DNA of 64,000 bases from Paramecium octaurelia (GCA_905182995.1 CAJJDP010000065.1:278146-342145), one strand, 5' to 3'. Shown: positions 1-12,432, counted from the stretch's first letter. Made by a program: numbers and translations. Notes: a model not told the origin generated them from the letters alone.

Positions 1-692
1 CAATCTTTTGATGCAACCTATAGCAAAAATTATGCTCCTACCTTCAGCAATCAAAGCAGACTCAAAAGCTACAGTCAATAAGCAAATTTCTTGGATGATT
101 TAGAAGAAGAATAGTATCCAAATTAAATTAATGTTGCAATTCAAAAAAGACCATTTGAATTAGCATTATAGAATGAACTTCAAAAAATGCTATCGAAAAT
201 CATTCAAGGATAATATCTATCAATTGATGATTGCTAATCAATTATTAGAGCAATTGATGAATGCATTTAAGAGAGTTTGCAAACTTTGAGATTGAAAGAT
301 GCTGAAGTATCACTATTTTATCATGATTACAGGTTCAAAATATCAAACAAACATATGAATTGAAAATACATCAATACGAAAACACCATTTTGGCATTGGA
401 AAATGAAGTTCAAGAACTTAAACATATGATTACCTTAAATCCCAACGATTCTATTAATTTCAAATTATAATAGTTGGAATAAGAAAATGAAATGCTTAAA
501 TTATAGAATCAACAAGCCATTAAATTGGCAGTGTAAGGAAGAACAAAGAAACAAGAAAAGGAACTCTATGATGCCATGAATAGTAGCAAATCTAAACAAA
601 AAGCTTAAGTCAATAATTATTCAATCTTGCTTAACTAGCAATATAATAAAATTTATTAATAAGATAAGAAGATTAAATCATAGTTATTTTGA
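1..692 (+). CDS. Coiled-coil protein, 3' part of gene (5' end outside window)
   Basis: The frame is open from the first base and ends at TGA 690-692. Many internal TAA/TAG codons are read as glutamine. One 26-nt GT..AG intron (307-332) restores the frame. After the intron the protein is a charged Gln/Glu/Lys/Leu-rich helix with heptad-like spacing, typical of coiled coils. The first exon has a Ser/Asn/Tyr-rich stretch near the window edge. No catalytic domain is visible and I do not recognise the family. It converges with the minus-strand ubiquitin protease, leaving 21 bp between stop codons. Confidence 0.75.
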
Positions 693-713
693 TTCTTATT
701 ATTTTTCATATAT

Positions 714-3700
714 TCAATTAATTTTAGTACGAGTCAATTAATTTGAGTAAAAATTTTTTGATTTTTGTGATCTTGAATTTTGATTCAATCTTTAACTCTA
801 ATATTCAACGACCTAAGCAGGTTATTCATAAGATTAGTTTTCATCAGAGTCAATATCTAATGGAGTCTTTGTTAAATATACCTAAATTAGTGCTGATTTC
901 ATGACTATCAAGCATATCGTTCATTTCTCTTATAAATAAATTTACAGAATCCTCTGTCCCCATAATACGGTCTTACATCTCCTGATTCTCGATCTCTATA
1001 TTTTTTAACTTCAATATTAAGTAGATTTACTTTTGAATCAATTGTTTTATTGGCTGAATTTCTCCTTAACTCATTTTCTAAAGATGTTAGTATTAATTCT
1101 TTTTGTTTTATTTTCTATTAAAGATCCTGCTCTTTTAGTTTTTAATTTGTTATATTCTCCATTATTTCCTACTCCTTGATTTACAGATTTTTAATCTCTG
1201 TCTCCTTAGAAGTGATTACCTATAAAAAGGATTTCCTTATTTTGTCATTTTTGTTTCTGGAAAATTGAAGACGAACCTTTAGGAATGCAAAATGCAAATT
1301 CCTTTTTTATTTTTTTTGAATAATCGCTCCAACTTACTTATATTTTAATGCAATCTATGTAAAAAGTACTTTAAAATGATTAGAACTGTATTTATTAGAT
1401 TGCTTTAGTTTTCTATATGCGTAAGACTTCTATTGGTTTCCTCTACAATAATCAGTTAGAATTACTTTAATTTTATTATCAAGGCTAACTTTCTTATTGA
1501 TATTTCCATCTTTAGGAATACTAACTAATATTTTGCCATCATATTAAGAGTCTCAGTATGAATAACTTGTTCTCTTAATTTATTTTTTTACACATCTAAT
1601 TCATCAGATGACATTTAATATTTTTAATAATATCAATATAGTTTTTTGTCAAAATATAGTGGCATTTCTTATTCTAAGCGAACTTTTTGAGGGATGATTT
1701 CACTTGATTTCAATATCTTATTAACAAACCCAATCCATAACTATCAAACTCTTAAAAAATATATTACCTATGTATTTTATTCTAACTCATCAAATTTCTG
1801 TATCACATCTGAAAGATCCTTTATCTTGTTCTGATTTATCTGAAAAATAGTATCAGGAACCAAAATGCTAGGTGATGTAATATTAGATTTGGAGATCAAA
1901 CTTTGCTTCTTACTAAGTTCCTCTAATTCTTCAATGATACTCTTCATATTTTCTCTCAGTTATTATGTTATAATGGCTTAGATAAATTAACTATAAATTA
2001 ATTATTCTATTTTTACCTAGTTTTAATAGTTTCAAAAATAAATTATGTCAATTATTTTCCTTCTTGTAATTTGCTTTTTTGAATCAATAATTCACATAAG
2101 AAACAGCCTTATAATAAAATTGCTTAAAATAAGATAGTCAAGTATTCAAATGCAGAATTATCCAAATTTTTTAATTACAAACAATACTTTTGGAATTGAG
2201 TGATAACTTATTGAAAATTTGCTGAAGTTACTATGGTAGGCACTGAAAAGTTAGATATTAGGTTATTTATGAAAGTATATTTTGAATAATCTTACTAGAA
2301 CATCTAATCAAAATTTTTGGGGAATATTCCTGAATTAGAGATGAAATATTTTTTATATTCATTGATTTGTTGAGGATATTTTAGAATTGGATTTAATATC
2401 TTTAATTCTTCCTATTAAAAATACATTAATAAAATACATCTAAAATAGTATATCTAACAAAATAATGTCTATTTGGATTTCCTTACAGAAATTCTTCAAA
2501 ATACTAATATTTAGTTAAAGCTATGGCAATCTGACTTTTGGGATATATTATCTTATGCTCTGCAGCTCTTTACAAAATTCGAGACTTAATTTATAATACC
2601 TTTTACTGATCAAACAGCATCAAAAGTTCTTAATTTTTCTGTTCAATAAATTACTCTAATTCATTACCTAATGGAACCAATCTCTTTTAATTTATTTATT
2701 CGCACTGTTCATAGATCAAACCTGATACATTAGTGTTCTTATTAGTTTTTCCTTGTGCTTCCGCAAACACAACTGGAAATTCCACCTGTGTAACAACTCT
2801 GTCATTAAACTTCCACCAAAATTTCCCATCATAAATAAAACAATAATAATGACCGCTTAAGGCAGTACCAGAATGAATTAATAGAGCTGTCAATTGATAT
2901 ATTGTTTTCTTAGCTTCAATAACTCTTCTTTTCTGCTCTTCTATTTTAATAAAGTCCATCTATAGTTGCTATTTTTTTATCTTAAAGGCTTCTTGATACA
3001 AGGACAATTACTTAGCCATTTCTATATGACTTTAGAGATTTGGCTAAGGATCAATGATAAACGGTTCATTAGGCTGCTTAGTAAAGAGCTTGATTAAACC
3101 TTCGAATTAAGTATCTGATTAAATGTCTCCACATTATTCTAATTTTTACAAGATTTCTTATTCTTTTTTTAACAACTCTTGCATTTCTTTAGATTGATTT
3201 ATTGAATCATCCTATATGAATTGACTAATATCAATTGTCTAAAATATAAAAAGTTATTACTGAGGGGAAAGTAAAGACCTTATTATTTTTAATAAGCTGA
3301 TTTTAATTCGTATCATAAAGAACTCTATTGAGATAAAACTATAATATTTTTGGGACGGTTTTAATGTTTTGATGAATTAAGGCCTTTGTGAAAACCTTCT
3401 CTGAAATTTCATAGTCATCTATATACAGAATTCTAGAGGAAGTGAATGCTTTCAATAGGTTTTCTTCATTAGCCTCTATTGTGATGGAGCTATATTAAGT
3501 TGGATTAGTTTTGACAACTTTATTACTAACAATAATGTTTTCTTCTGATTAGCCATAAAATATAGATTTGAATTCTTGGATCACTGATTCATTGTTTAAA
3601 TCGAGCAAAGAGCTTTCTATTGCATCCAAAAACATCAGTTATAATTCATTATAATCATTTTATTCACCCTTAATAGTTAGAATATCTAGTAGGATAAGTT

Positions 3701-4287
3701 GCAAAATTACTTGGTTTATATTCTTGAAGGGATGTAATTAATTCACAAGGATTTATATAGTTTCTATTGCCTGATTACATTAAGGCAAATAGTTCCTTTA
3801 GTTTTTAAATCACCTTTTATCCATTATTCTTTGAGCTTGGCAGTTACACATTAAAGATCAGTTGCCTGAATGTAGTTACATTGAACATATATTGAAGCAT
3901 AATGTTGATATAACAAGCTTAAGATATGAATGATATCTTACTATTGCCTAAGTTAATCAAACCTGTTGGCTTCCAATTCGGAGAATTAATTTAATTAGTT
4001 CGATATAATTCTTAGAGAGTTGGTAAATCACAATTCCTATATGATTTTAGATAATAGAATACTGTAGATCATCTACTGTTTGAATAAATATGGAGTTCCG
4101 CATTTATTTTTGATCAGTTTAAGTTTTGAGATTAAGCTACGATTATAGTAGATCCTTGCTCACAGTACCTTTGGCATTTCTAAATTAGATTAATTGTACA
4201 CTTATTAGATTAGTACATCATGAAAGAGATACTAATCTTGATTGCATTTTTGCCAGGCTTGCAATATCTATGATTAAGTAAATCCAT
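714..4287 (-). CDS. Ubiquitin-specific protease (USP family) with long C-terminal coiled-coil region
   Basis: This is a cysteine deubiquitinase of the peptidase C19 type. The Cys box NLGNTCYINIML is completed by splicing a 24-nt intron near 3.93 kb. The His box (HSGTALSGHYYCF, then WWKFND) lies at 2.8 kb, so all catalytic motifs are present. The tail after the catalytic domain is about 400 residues, helical and Gln/Lys-rich, resembling the layout of USP25/28. Introns near 2.42, 2.0, 1.75, 1.0 and 0.86 kb keep the frame open. Two doubts remain. A TGA at 1633-1635 is in frame in my model, and just downstream (about 1.45-1.55 kb) two frames compete. The downstream part (714-1947) could therefore be a separate gene starting at the ATG at 1947. 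The start at 4287 is a best guess. Confidence 0.75.
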
Positions 4288-4487
4288 AGGTCTAATATTA
4301 TTTTAAAATCTGATTGAGTTAGTGTTGGGTGAACCTAAAACTTTTTAATTGATTTGCCTAAGTATAATTCTACATTGTTTAATTGAATTTATTAATGTAA
4401 TATATTAAACAAATATTATTAAAATAGAATAAATAAATAAGTAGTTACTGAAAAATAGATGATTTATAACAATTATGCTTTTAACAT

Positions 4488-6792
4488 TCATTATTTTTCA
4501 CATTTTAATTTATTGAGCTATTCTTTTATTTCATCATAATTAATTAATTGAAAAAAGTCTTCTAGACTAGATTGTTTTAGATATCTAATGTTGTTGTAAC
4601 TAGCTTCAATTATTATGACTAGATTTTCTTTAGATTAGAATTAGTCAAGTAAATTTTCATAAAACTATTTGAATTGTTCATCTTTACAATAGTTATCAAT
4701 CTTTGAGAGAATAAGAATTTTGAATGTTTTATCGTTTGATAAATATTTTTAGCAAAATTAATTTACATTTTGGATCAATTCTTAAATTGATTAAGGATGA
4801 TCTTCATTGGAAAGGGTTATAAGTTCCAAATTTTTATTTGTATAATATTTCTATTATTAAAAATATGATTTACTTCAAAGTATTTTTTTAATATCTATAT
4901 TAACAAACTAAAATTTTCTTTAGAGCAATCCTAGCTATGAATAATGATGATTTATTTATTAATTTATAAGTAATTAATTTTTTTTTCAAAACTTAGTAAT
5001 TCTTTCATATCTAATTAATTTTATCCTTTAACTAATCTGATGACAAACTTTTGAGAGAGTTGATGTGGTTTTTGTTGATATTTATTTTAATTAATTGGAT
5101 AATTATCATTAATCTTATTTTGAAACACATGATATTCAAAACAACAACATACATTTTTTTCTTTTTATTTGTTCTATATCTATAATCCAATTGGTATATT
5201 AATATTTAAAATCTCACTGCTTAGAGTTTGATTATTTTTTAGATTGAGACTAACTGAAATATCATCAAATCTAGATTCATAATTATTGCAATTATGTTCA
5301 TTAATCTAGCATTAATCATCTTCGTTGTCATGATAAATTTATCCTAAACAACCTTTTTCACATTATTCCACACTTTTATACTATTTTCCACAAAGATGAT
5401 TAAATCTTTATTTAGAACATTTTAAGTGCAATTAATGAGATTTTGTATATCCTATCTTCGCAGGGTCTTTCAAACATTCTTAGTCATGTTCATGAAAGCA
5501 ACAACAAATTTTAACACTCGTTGGATTTTCTTTTAAATAGACTTTAAACAGCTCATCTATTTTTTTCTTAGCAATATCGTATGAATCTTTGAAGCTTTTG
5601 TTTTCAATCAATTATTTATAAAAATATCTCCAAAATTAGTTTCCTAAATTGTCATCTTAATTGAAAAACTTTACTTATCCTACAAAGGTTACTGATTAAA
5701 AGTTTTAGACATTTTCAATTAAGTATGGATTATTATCGTTTGCTTGTGGAACCTATATTATATCCTTTGCTATCATTGAACTTATGCAAATCAACCTTAA
5801 TCGTTTGAGTTTTCTTTAATGATATGACAATATTTAAATGAGGCCATCCAGAGTTAATTTTTCTACAAGACTGCCCTCTTATAGTTCAAAATAATAACCA
5901 GAATTCAAATCATAATCCCCATTTATTATTAAATGCAATATTTATGGATTCCATCTCATAGCTTCATCCAAATTGTCCCTTGTAGCCAATAAAATTTCAT
6001 ATTCTATTTCTTTGCCTGAACTTTTAATTTCAGCTTCGATATTCTTTATTTCACCTTCATAATCAATAAATAGTGCTTCTTCTATATTATTCTCCAATTA
6101 TATCAATGGACTGCTATAAAGTACTACAATATCAACTTCTTTCTTTTTTTTAATTTTAATCTACTCTTTGGCTAAGTCGTAAATATCATTTAAATCTTCC
6201 TTCATCTCTTGAAATAATTGCTTTTATTTATCTAATTCATTCATTAATTTCTATTGCTCCTAATTCAATTTTTCTTTTTTCTCTTCGCACTCTAAAAAAT
6301 CTATATCAAACCCTTTAATGTTCCAATAATTGATTTCATAAACTAGCTTTATCTCCAAAGTCTCTGGCTTTCCAAAAAATTCTTGGGGAAAACTGAATAA
6401 ATTATTATTAGCATCAAATACTTGTTTTTCCTATTTAAATTTACTTTAGGATTTGTCGAAAAATTCTATCATAATTTTTTTTGAAAATACCAAAATGTAT
6501 TTATTTCGAATCTGATGGCTATAGTAAACTCTTTTTCTCTAAAAATCTTATAAATCTCTCTTTTGTGATTGTATACATCTAATTGATTTTTTTTAAAGGC
6601 AATTTAATTTCCTCCTCCTAATAATAAGTAGCAAAATTGTTCAAGACCACTATTCGTACTAGAAAAGGTTCCTTCATTATAGAAGAAAATTATCTTTTAA
6701 TAAAAATAAATAAAATCACTTGTTATACAAACTATGCTTTCCAATTTAAAATTAAAGTTACTACTTGACTCACAACTGTTACTAGGTTACAT
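4488..6792 (-). CDS. Large cysteine-rich protein with a CHAT/caspase-fold-like segment
   Basis: The protein opens with about 100 residues that include a Gly-rich turn (LLLGGGN). A coiled coil follows, then a segment whose order of strands and helices resembles CHAT domains: VDIVVLYSS, then PQILHLIING, then RLICISSM, and finally FWRYFYKQLIENKS with a helix like the usual CHAT end. Next come Cys/His clusters (KICCCFHEHDQEC and later NVCCCFEYH) that look metal-binding, and an NTPase-like C-terminal half. A 23-nt intron near 4.9 kb joins the last exon. At about 6.47 kb an eight-base homopolymer separates two frames. The first ends at a TGA overlapping the ATG at 6472, so this is either one gene with a frameshift or unusual splice, or two genes. 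Function is inferred only. Confidence 0.5.
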
Positions 6793-6853
6793 TAATTATG
6801 AGCATATCTCATGAAAAGAAAGCAAAAAAAATAATATTTATATATATTTTATT

Positions 6854-7220
6854 ATGTTAATACCTCCAAAGACAAAAAGACATTAAACTATTGATTAAGG
6901 AGAGTACCTATTTTAGTAAAGAAAAAACTTTGATCCTTATATTGAGATGATGAAGAAGCAACAGTAGCAGGAAATGAATTTATTTCGAAAAGCATTTGCA
7001 AATATAGCTTCATCTAGAATTCATGCATAATACATGACTTAAAAAAGAGACTAAATTGTAATAATTCGTAAAATTTAGTTCTAAGGTATTGACTGTACAT
7101 AAAAAAAAAAGAATCTAAGCAAAATCAGAATTCAAGTTACCAACCTTAGGTTATGGAGAAAGGACAGAAAGAGTAAGAATTAAATTTCCTCCTTAGAGAA
7201 TTAAGAAAATCTTCGTTTGA
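6854..7220 (+). CDS. Small basic protein of unknown function (about 114 aa)
   Basis: ATG 6854 opens a frame that ends at TGA 7218-7220 after removal of a 25-nt intron (7095-7119). The intron contains a ten-adenine run and is needed to keep the frame. The product is Gln- and Lys-rich, with a predicted helical middle (FRKAFANIASSRIHAQY) and a compact C-terminus. I recognise no domain. It is divergent from the cysteine-rich gene, whose start lies only about 60 bp away, so the two probably share a promoter region. Confidence 0.6.
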
Positions 7221-7356
7221 TATATATATAAATTCTTAAATAATAATTTCCCTTTTTGTAAATGACGCAAAACCTTGAGATTCGCGTTTTAATATGAAAT
7301 ATTACAAAACTAATAGCGGATGACTTAAGTTTATCTATAATATTAAATATTGTTAA

Positions 7357-8010
7357 ATGAGTGCTCAAGTATTATTTAGGGTGAAATGTTCAACAGAATT
7401 TAGTTAAATGGTGAGAATCGTTGGAAACACTCCATAATTAGGGAATTGGAATCCATAACAAGGATTTAAATTAATAACCAATAATGAAATGTATCCCATT
7501 TGGTATAGTGATTATGCTTTGGAAGTTGAACTAAGTATATACTTTTTATATTTCTAGATTAACTAGTCGAATTCAAAATTATAATAACTGATGGGTACAA
7601 TTCCTTTTGGGAATGTGGCGAGAATCGATCCATTTAGATATAAGGTTAGAAATTAGTGGTTGTTTTGACTTACAACTTGCCATCCGTCTTTATTTACAAC
7701 ATTAAAAGAATATTTTCAGACTCAGATCTCACTACAATTGCTTAAGGTAATTTAAAAAAAATAAAATCTAGGAAGAACAAGAAAAGTTTCCATTTAACTG
7801 AAGGATAAATTATATGATTCAGACGATGACTCAGTAATTTATTGTTTTATTCTTTTCTAGGATTCAGAATAAGACAGTGATGTAAATTCCCTATTTTAAG
7901 ATGAAATCATTTCATGTAATTCAAATGAAACCATTTCAAATTCTCCAAATTCTTCTCATTTCGAGCCAATCTTTTAGCTCGCTTCCGAACTGGGAACTGG
8001 TGAAAATTGA
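7357..8010 (+). CDS. Starch/glycogen-binding CBM20 protein
   Basis: The first 90 or so residues form a carbohydrate-binding module of family 20. The classic pattern is visible: VRIVGNTPQLGNWNP near the N-terminus, later YPIW, VEFKIIITDG and WECGENR, including the Trp residues that stack on alpha-glucan chains. After the module comes a Ser/Asp/Asn-rich acidic tail and no catalytic domain. No signal peptide is present, so the protein probably acts in the cytosol, on glycogen or amylopectin-like granules. Three introns (7535-7557, 7747-7771, 7834-7860) restore the frame. The start is the first in-frame ATG and sits directly before the module. Confidence 0.85.
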
Positions 8011-9014
8011 TTTTGCTAATCTCCATATTAACTTAAATTAATATAGATATGTTAAATTTTTAAAAGTATCGAAGTAATTTCAGAATTCCATTCTCTAGCA
8101 TTTTCTCATTGAAAAGACAAATTATATAACTTAATCACATCAATTAATCTAAATTATCAGTACTTTTTATTTGTTAAACTCTACTCATTTTAATTAAAAC
8201 TAATAGTAATATTCTAAACAAAAATATTCAAATATTAGCAATTAAATGATTTATCATTAACTATATTTATTTAATAAAAAATAAATTTTATACATTAATT
8301 TTTATCAAAATTATTCTCAAAATAAAGTCATAAATTCCTTAAAGTCAATTCATATATTATTACAAATTTATGAGATTATAAAAAAATAGTTAAGAAATTA
8401 ACTTAATAAATGTGTTCTTAAAAATATAAAACACCTTAATTACACACAATAAGAGGCGATGATACTATATTAAATTAGCTGAATTTTACAACGAGATAAT
8501 CAAAATTAAATAAACTGTAATCTAAAGATATTCTAAATAAATTTATATTGAGGCAATTAATTGATAATTAATTCACATCAAATCTGATAAATATCAATAT
8601 ACAAATAATGACTATCTAGAGTTCAGTTAAATAATTCTGAAATTATTACAATAAAAATAGAACTATGAAACAACAACAAATAAATATTAAATGTTTAAAT
8701 CCCCTAAAAAATTGAATAAATTATATAATCCATTAGTTTAGAAAATTGCTAAGAGAAACTACACAAAAGAAAGAAATACCATTTTTGTTTTAGTTTGAAC
8801 TTTTCTTATTAGTGCATTAAGTCTTAAAATTAAAAAAATAAGCATTTACTTTATTTCATTAAAAATAAATTGTGAATTCTCTTTTAAATGTAAAATTGGC
8901 ATATTTCATTCAAATAATTTTAGTAAGACTCCTGGATCATATCAAACAAATCAAAAATAATAGTTTTATAATAACAAAATAGGTTTAATTAATATAAATA
9001 TTAAAATATAAAAT
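8011..9014. other. Intergenic stretch, about 1.0 kb
   Basis: Very AT-rich sequence with many short A/T runs and frequent TGA in all frames. I see no reading frame with coding character, no RNA gene and no repeat unit. It separates two plus-strand genes and probably holds the terminator of the first and the promoter of the second. Confidence 0.5.
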
Positions 9015-9453
9015 ATGTCAAGTTCTTTAGAGAGTTAAGTATTATTTGCAATTTGGGAATTATATCGACAAAATAAAATCTCAATGGAATAAAAAGGATG
9101 TATCAAAGGTTAATATATAATTTATGAAAGATTTATTAATCAGAAAAGATCACAATTTCTACTGTTTTATTGGTAATTGCTAAAATTTTGAAGAATTAGA
9201 AGAAAAGCTATTTGATATTTTGAATTGTATTGATTTTTTATTTTTTTCTGATTAGGGTTCCCCAAGAGATCTAGATGCTGAAGAAACTATTTGCCCAATT
9301 ATTCGATTAAGTAACCCATCCAATACTCCAACAACAATAAAATCATTTTAAAACATACCTTAAAAGAGATTTAGGTATATGAGTTCAAGCAATGAAAGCG
9401 AAATAGCCTAGAACAAATAAAAGCTGAGATCAAACTCATTCCATCATTAATGA
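9015..9453 (+). CDS. Hypothetical protein (about 135 aa)
   Basis: ATG 9015 to TGA 9451-9453 with one 29-nt GT..AG intron (9227-9255). The N-terminal half contains an amphipathic stretch and a CFIGNC turn. The C-terminal half is Ser/Asn/Gln-rich and looks disordered. No family was recognised. It stands alone between two long AT-rich stretches. Confidence 0.6.
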
Positions 9454-10288
9454 AATTAGTTATTTGAGTTTTAATTAATCTCAAACTTTACAAAGAATCT
9501 TAATCATATAAATTTAATTATAGTCTAATAATATAAATTATCATATATATATATATGTAAATGTTTTAAACCTATTATTTTATAACAGTGAAAAATAAAT
9601 TGTCTAATATAGACATTAAAAGAATGATTATTTAAGAATTCAGTTTCAAAATACATTTATAGGTTTGATATTTGAAGGCTTGTGTTAGATAGATCAAACA
9701 ATTTTACTTATATAATTAATTAACAAAAATATCCTTTTTATTTTTTTATTCTTTCAAATCTTAAAAATTAGAAATAAAAAGTGAAATGCTAATAGAATTA
9801 ACAAAAAATAGAACTGATTTAAATCAAAAGATAAAGTTTTTGAAGTAATTCTTTACTTTCATAATATCAAGGGAAAATGATTATAAGCTAAATTGAATCA
9901 TCCATTGATCATTTCATTTTATAAGTAATTTAATTGTTGATTATTTTATTATAGAGTAAATAAAATTAGATTGTCCTAAAATAGCACTATCACCTTTTAA
10001 AATTTACAATTTCTTCATTTTTTAGTTAAAATTATGACTTTTAATTTGATAAATACTACTATTTGGAAAGAAAACAATAATATTCTGTTGTAGAACAGTT
10101 TAAATTGAAAGACTACTTTATTGTAGAGAGATATAGGATAGTATTACAGAATAGTAGTTCATCTTAAAGATATGTATTTTATCATTTATTCTATTACGAA
10201 TGATGCAACAACTTTAATGAATACAAATAAATCTCATTACATAAATGATAAACCAGTTTTCTATATATTGTTATATACAATTTTGTTA
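9454..10288. other. Intergenic stretch, about 0.8 kb
   Basis: AT-rich DNA between convergent genes, with a short TA-dinucleotide run near 9545-9556. No coding frame, RNA gene or repeat family was recognised. Part of the 3' end of the neighbouring minus-strand gene (up to about 10,550) could also be untranslated sequence. Confidence 0.4.
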
Positions 10289-11102
10289 TCAATTCATCCA
10301 AATTAATTAAGATAAATATTCTGCTATTTACTCTCGATACTTATGTAGGGCTTTCTAATTACATTTAGTTTTCTTTAAAGTTTAATATATTTAGCAACAA
10401 TAATTAAGTTTAATCATAATTAATAGTTATTCCCTGATAGAAATCGATGAGAATGACTTATCAAAGCTCCATGGATCTATAATTTAGATATAATATTATT
10501 ATTAATTGATTATTAAATTTAATAAAAAGCAAGGGATCTTCATTTGTGGAAATATTATTCGTTTTATTATTGATTATTATTATTGTTATTTTTTTATAAT
10601 GCTTAATTTAGATTATTCATCTGAATCAAAATCTTCATTAAGAATTTGCTATTATTGGATTGATAATAACTATTGTTATTGAATATTGCTGTTTTTTATG
10701 GATTGTTTCTTTTGTTGCATATATAATAATCTATTCTACAAAATTTACTCATAGTGAAGTATTACCATTTTGGTAATTTCCTAAACTAATTCAAACAGCA
10801 TCATCATAGTTCTCATAACTCTAATTGTATATACTAGACAATATCTCTGATAAGATTCTGTTGTATTGATATAATCAACGAGCGATAAAATATCAATTAA
10901 TGCAAGCAATAGCTCATAAAAACTGAATGACGATTTGATATTAATTAATTTCTTGCAAATAGTTGGTAGTAAAAATGGAATCAAGCAAAGCCTTATATCC
11001 TAATGATTAGTGATTACCTACTTTAGTATATGGTCCGAATTCATAGTTGTAAAGCAGATTTTTTTCAACTCTGTAAGCAAACTTTAGAACTCTGCCACTC
11101 AT
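10289..11102 (-). CDS. Helical protein of unknown function, Gln-rich tail
   Basis: The start chosen is the ATG at 11102. A 22-nt intron (about 11,003-11,024) leads into a strongly hydrophobic helical region (PFLLPTICKKL, then ELLLALIDILSLVDYI). A probable 30-nt intron follows near 10,750, then a tail rich in glutamine coded by TAA/TAG. The frame stays open to TGA at 10,289, but the last 260 bp is low-complexity and the true stop may be nearer 10,550. The same frame is open upstream of the ATG to an alternative ATG at 11198, which would add a membrane-like helix. Membrane association is inferred from hydrophobicity; the family is unknown. Confidence 0.5.
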
Positions 11103-11518
11103 TTTGGTTTCTTCTCTTCCAATCTTCATGAATGTGCATAATGAGACTGAAAACAAAAATTCAAGAAATTATGCCAATAAAATCAATATTTTGATCATTT
11201 TAATAATAGTTTTATTAATTTATTCTAATTATTCAAGCAATTCTGATTCCTTTGAAATAATCAATAGAAGATCATTATATAATATTACTAGAATTAATAG
11301 CAATTGAAACTATCACATAATCTTTTTCTATAGAAATATATGTTATCCAATAGATTTCTCATTTTTAAATCAGCTTGTATAAATTTTTATGTTATCTATA
11401 TAGATCCTTAATGAATCAAAGTTACTTATGAGCATTCAATAGTGAAATAGCTACCTATTTAATATTATTTATGTTATAATATTATTTAATTATTATTGCA
11501 AATTTAAGATCAAATAAC

Positions 11519-12018
11519 ATGATAGACTTTATATTTAGAATTTATTATAGTGATAAGAATTAAATTCAAGAGCTTATTCTAACTCTGAACGACTTATATT
11601 ATAATGATAGTATAAAACTTATAAAAAAATTCAAATTGATTTTAATAAAATGGCAGCCAATAAATTTTAGAAAAAGAAATAAATAATAGTCAGATGAATT
11701 ATCAAATTTAAAATAATAAATTGGATCAGCTTTGCATAAATAGAAGGAATAATAACAGAGATTAAAATTTTGAGTTATCATCAATTTGACAGCAAAGATA
11801 AATATTAAGAAGTAGGTTAATTTAGTGTTCATCCCATATCAATGCTTAACAAAACATGGCAAAATCTGTTAACAAAAAAGTAAAATTTACTTAACACTAT
11901 TACCTGAATTAGAGAAGAGAGTTAAGGCAACTATTTTAGTGGCTACTAAAATAGATAATTAAAAAAATTATCCTTACTATCCTTAGAAAATAAGACTCAA
12001 AGTGAATACAAAATATGA
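11519..12018 (+). CDS. Tentative plus-strand gene, exon structure unresolved
   Basis: An ATG at 11519 opens a frame with coding character (Gln/Lys-rich, SDELSNLKQQIG) to about 11,780. A second frame with coding character (DKYQEVGQFSVHP) continues to a 33-nt intron-like segment near 11,876-11,908 and a TGA at 12016-12018. I could not find the splice that joins the two frames. A minus-strand frame with a signal-peptide-like start (11,599-11,832) covers the same DNA and is the weaker alternative. No family is recognised. Confidence 0.3.
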
Positions 12019-12067
12019 AATTCAAATTAAGATATTTAATTGAGTGTAAAAGAACAATTGCAAATAA

Positions 12068-12256
12068 ATGGATGAGGAAACATAAACGTAAACAAGTCCA
12101 AATTTTAGAACACTTACAAATGTTTACGATGCTTTGCTTGAAGATTTAATAACTCCATCTGATATTTTGAGTAAAAACCAGAGCAATAAATTCAATAGAA
12201 TGTAGAACAACATAATTGATTTAAAGAGAATCCTTAATGAAAACAATTAAGAGTGA
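12068..12256 (+). CDS. Small hypothetical protein (62 aa)
   Basis: ATG 12068 to TGA 12254-12256 without introns. The sequence is Thr/Gln-rich at the start (EETQTQTS), then a helical stretch (NVYDALLEDLITPSDIL) and a second helix. It could be the last exon of the preceding unresolved gene. Nothing in it identifies a function. Confidence 0.4.
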
Positions 12257-12432
12257 GAATAGAAATTGAATCAATTAAAGAAGTTTACAATGTATTGACA
12301 ACTAAAGATCTAGAATTTGACTTTAAAAGATGATAATTTCAATAAAGAAAGTGGCTAAAAAGTGATGAACATAAAATATAGTATAATATGTATAATAAAA
12401 TATATATATATATATTTAATATTTTATTAGAG

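Noticed and set aside
1610-1680. Possible retained internal eliminated sequence (TATAG-type ends) explaining the TGA
   Set aside because: Two TATAG motifs are present but in the same orientation, not inverted as eliminated-sequence ends require, so I do not claim one.
7240-7320. Short GC-richer stretch that looked like a tRNA arm
   Set aside because: No cloverleaf could be drawn: acceptor and D arms are missing.
11128-11307. Small plus-strand frame with a membrane-like helix
   Set aside because: It is antisense to an upstream extension of the minus-strand gene starting at 11102/11198, which has better coding composition; neither is proven.
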